This document shows, in pieces, positions 62,372-64,000 of a stretch of DNA of 64,000 nucleotides; positions within the stretch are counted from its first letter, which is position 1, and every line of letters begins with the position of its first letter. Source of the stretch: Streptomyces sp. NBC_00287 (GTDB lineage: Bacteria; Actinomycetota; Actinomycetes; Streptomycetales; Streptomycetaceae); the NCBI RefSeq assembly GCF_036173105.1, contig NZ_CP108053.1, forward strand, positions 434,001-498,000. Reading direction: 5' to 3'. Position numbers and translations under genes: made by a program. The notes under the pieces are model-generated. The model was not told the DNA's origin, did no database searches, and saw only the letters and a program-made list of their open reading frames with translations.

Positions 62372-64000
62372 ATGAAGGCAACCGCGGCCATCGGCCGTAT
62401 CCCGGTACGGAATGTCCAGCCGGCCGTGGAGTGCGGCAGGCGCCCGGCGAAGGCGGTCGTGGGCGAGACGTTCGACGTCTCGGCGACCGTGTTCCGCGAG
62501 GGGCACGACGCCGTGGCCGCCAATGTCGTGCTGCGGGATCCCGAGGGCCGCCCGGGCCCGTGGACGCCGATGCGTGAACTGGCGCCGGGTACCGACCGCT
62601 GGGGCGCCGAGGTCACGCCCACCGCCGCGGGACACTGGACGTTCCATGTGGAGGCCTGGAGCGACCCGGTGGCCACCTGGCGCCACACCGCCCGCATCAA
62701 GGTGCCCGCCGGGATCGACACCGGGGTGGTCCTGGAGGAGGGCGCGGATCTCCTCGAGCGTGCGGCGGCCGGGGTTCCCGCCGATCGGCGCGAGGTCCTC
62801 CTGCGTGCGGTGGTCGCCCTCAGGGACGACTCCCTGCCGGTCGTGACCCGCCTCGCCGCCGCTTTCCGGCCCGAGGTCCACGCGGTGCTGTCCCGGTATC
62901 CGCTGCGGGAGTTCGTGACCGCTTCCGAGCCGCTGCCGCTGCTGGTGGAGCGGGAACGGGCGCTGTACGGCTCGTGGTACGAGTTCTTCCCCCGCTCCGA
63001 GGGCACCGCCCAGGTGCCGCACGGCACCTTCCGGACGGCCGCGCGCCGGCTGCCCGCGATCGCCGCGATGGGCTTCGACGTCGTGTACCTGCCGCCGATC
63101 CATCCGATCGGCACCACGTTCCGCAAGGGCCGCAACAACACCCTCGACCCCACCCCCGACGATGTCGGCGTGCCCTGGGCGATCGGCTCCCCCGAGGGCG
63201 GGCATGACGCCGTCCACCCGGCCCTGGGCACCCTGGAGGACTTCACCTGGTTCGTCGAGCAGGCCCGCGCGCAGGGCCTGGAGGTGGCCCTCGACTTCGC
63301 CCTGCAGTGCTCCCCCGATCATCCCTGGGTGGCCAAGCATCCGGAGTGGTTCCACCACCGCCCCGACGGCACCATCGCCTACGCCGAGAACCCGCCGAAG
63401 AAGTACCAGGACATCTACCCCATCGCCTTCGACGCGGACCTGGACGGGCTCATCGCGGAGACGCTGCGGGTGCTGCGGCACTGGATGGCCTGCGGGGTGC
63501 GGATCTTCCGGGTGGACAATCCGCACACCAAGCCGGTGCTGTTCTGGGAGCGGGTGATCGCGGAGATCAACCGCACCGACCCGGATGTGATCTTCCTGGC
63601 CGAGGCGTTCACCCGCCCGGCGATGATGCACACCCTGGCGCAGATCGGTTTCCAGCAGTCGTACACGTACTTCACCTGGCGCAACACCAAGCAGGAGCTG
63701 ACCGAGTACCTGAGCGAGCTGTCCGGTGAGGCGGCGGCCTATATGCGGCCGAACTTCTTCGCCAACACCCCCGACATCCTGCACGCCTTCCTCCAGCAGG
63801 GCGGGCGCCCCGCCTTCGAACTGCGCGCCGTGCTGGCCGCGACGCTGTCTCCGACCTGGGGGATCTACAGCGGCTACGAGCTGTGCGAGAACACCCCGGT
63901 GCGGGAGGGCAGCGAAGAGTACCTGGACTCGGAGAAGTACCAGTTGCGTCCGCGTGACTGGGAAACGGCGGAAACCATCGCTCCACTCATCACCAAGCTG
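62372..64000 (+). CDS. glgE: Alpha-1,4-glucan:maltose-1-phosphate maltosyltransferase (3' end outside the window)
   Basis: The first 543 codons are present and open to the window end; the full protein is usually about 660-690 residues. An N-terminal beta domain precedes the GH13_3 barrel with WYEFFPRSEG, VYLPPIHPIGTTFRKGRNN, ALDFALQCSPDHPWV, IFRVDNPHTKP (nucleophile Asp382) and FLAEAFTRP (acid/base Glu411). The 29-residue spacing equals that of the Streptomyces coelicolor enzyme. It extends alpha-glucan from maltose-1-phosphate, the GlgE pathway from trehalose. ATG at 62372 with GGAGGCGAG upstream. Confidence 0.95.
   Translation, partial: MKATAAIGRIPVRNVQPAVECGRRPAKAVVGETFDVSATVFREGHDAVAANVVLRDPEGRPGPWTPMRELAPGTDRWGAEVTPTAAGHWTFHVEAWSDPVATWRHTARIKVPAGIDTGVVLEEGADLLERAAAGVPADRREVLLRAVVALRDDSLPVVTRLAAAFRPEVHAVLSRYPLREFVTASEPLPLLVERERALYGSWYEFFPRSEGTAQVPHGTFRTAARRLPAIAAMGFDVVYLPPIHPIGTTFRKGRNNTLDPTPDDVGVPWAIGSPEGGHDAVHPALGTLEDFTWFVEQARAQGLEVALDFALQCSPDHPWVAKHPEWFHHRPDGTIAYAENPPKKYQDIYPIAFDADLDGLIAETLRVLRHWMACGVRIFRVDNPHTKPVLFWERVIAEINRTDPDVIFLAEAFTRPAMMHTLAQIGFQQSYTYFTWRNTKQELTEYLSELSGEAAAYMRPNFFANTPDILHAFLQQGGRPAFELRAVLAATLSPTWGIYSGYELCENTPVREGSEEYLDSEKYQLRPRDWETAETIAPLITKL

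Overview
The window is high-GC actinobacterial DNA, almost certainly a Streptomyces chromosome. The base composition, frequent GTG and TTG starts, Tat-exported lipoprotein-like and secreted proteins, many AraC, LacI, TetR, MarR and MerR regulators, an iron box, SigB-type and ANTAR regulators, and a GlgE/GlgX alpha-glucan cluster all fit that genus. Coding density is high. Many gene pairs are translationally coupled by ATGA, GTGA or TTGA overlaps, and many convergent pairs overlap or abut at their stop codons.

Left part (1-18649). The tail of an SMP-30 gene is coupled to nadE. A DMT exporter, an AraC regulator and an IS110-family insertion follow. Next comes a mirror-image block of two paralogous alpha/beta hydrolases and two paralogous AraC regulators, then a strong terminator, argG with a candidate ARG box, an MHYT membrane sensor, a metallophosphoesterase and a luciferase-like monooxygenase. 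A class V aminotransferase and an MFS exporter are transcribed away from a MocR-type regulator. The two divergent start codons overlap inside a near-perfect 15-bp inverted repeat.

Middle accessory part (18650-30953). This looks like a rearrangement hot spot. It holds a Nudix pseudogene with an internally inverted segment, a decayed IS5-like transposase remnant, and a TerD-domain/PD-(D/E)XK nuclease fusion. It also holds a compact three-gene operon: a 38-residue putative precursor peptide, an asparagine-synthetase-like enzyme without a glutaminase nucleophile, and a SAM methyltransferase. That operon is the best candidate here for an undescribed RiPP pathway. An XRE-TPR regulator with a small duplicated-domain protein, an erythromycin-esterase-like gene with a divergent two-HTH MerR regulator, and a PAP2 phosphatase follow.

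Sugar and housekeeping part (31258-56333). The genes are a TauD dioxygenase, an aberrant APH-like kinase, and a complete fructan module (Tat-secreted GH32, ABC binding protein and two permeases, intracellular GH32, LacI regulator, candidate operators). Then come a split LigD (phosphoesterase plus ligase), a secreted cupin, a PAS-PAS-GAF-PP2C-HATPase phosphatase, a Bcp peroxiredoxin and a MarR regulator. An iron-box-preceded enterochelin-esterase-like protein lacks the usual serine. A TetR regulator, a second ATP-dependent DNA ligase, an NPP1-like secreted protein, a questin-oxidase-like gene, an ArsR regulator, an MFS transporter and a hemC paralogue complete the stretch.

Right part (56334-64000). 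A SigB-family sigma factor and an ANTAR protein converge on a short MITE-like element whose flanking CTAG supplies both stop codons. Then come a two-domain VOC protein, glgX coupled to a small HATPase-like protein, a DUF5133-type protein and the 5' part of glgE. No rRNA, tRNA or CRISPR array was recognised.
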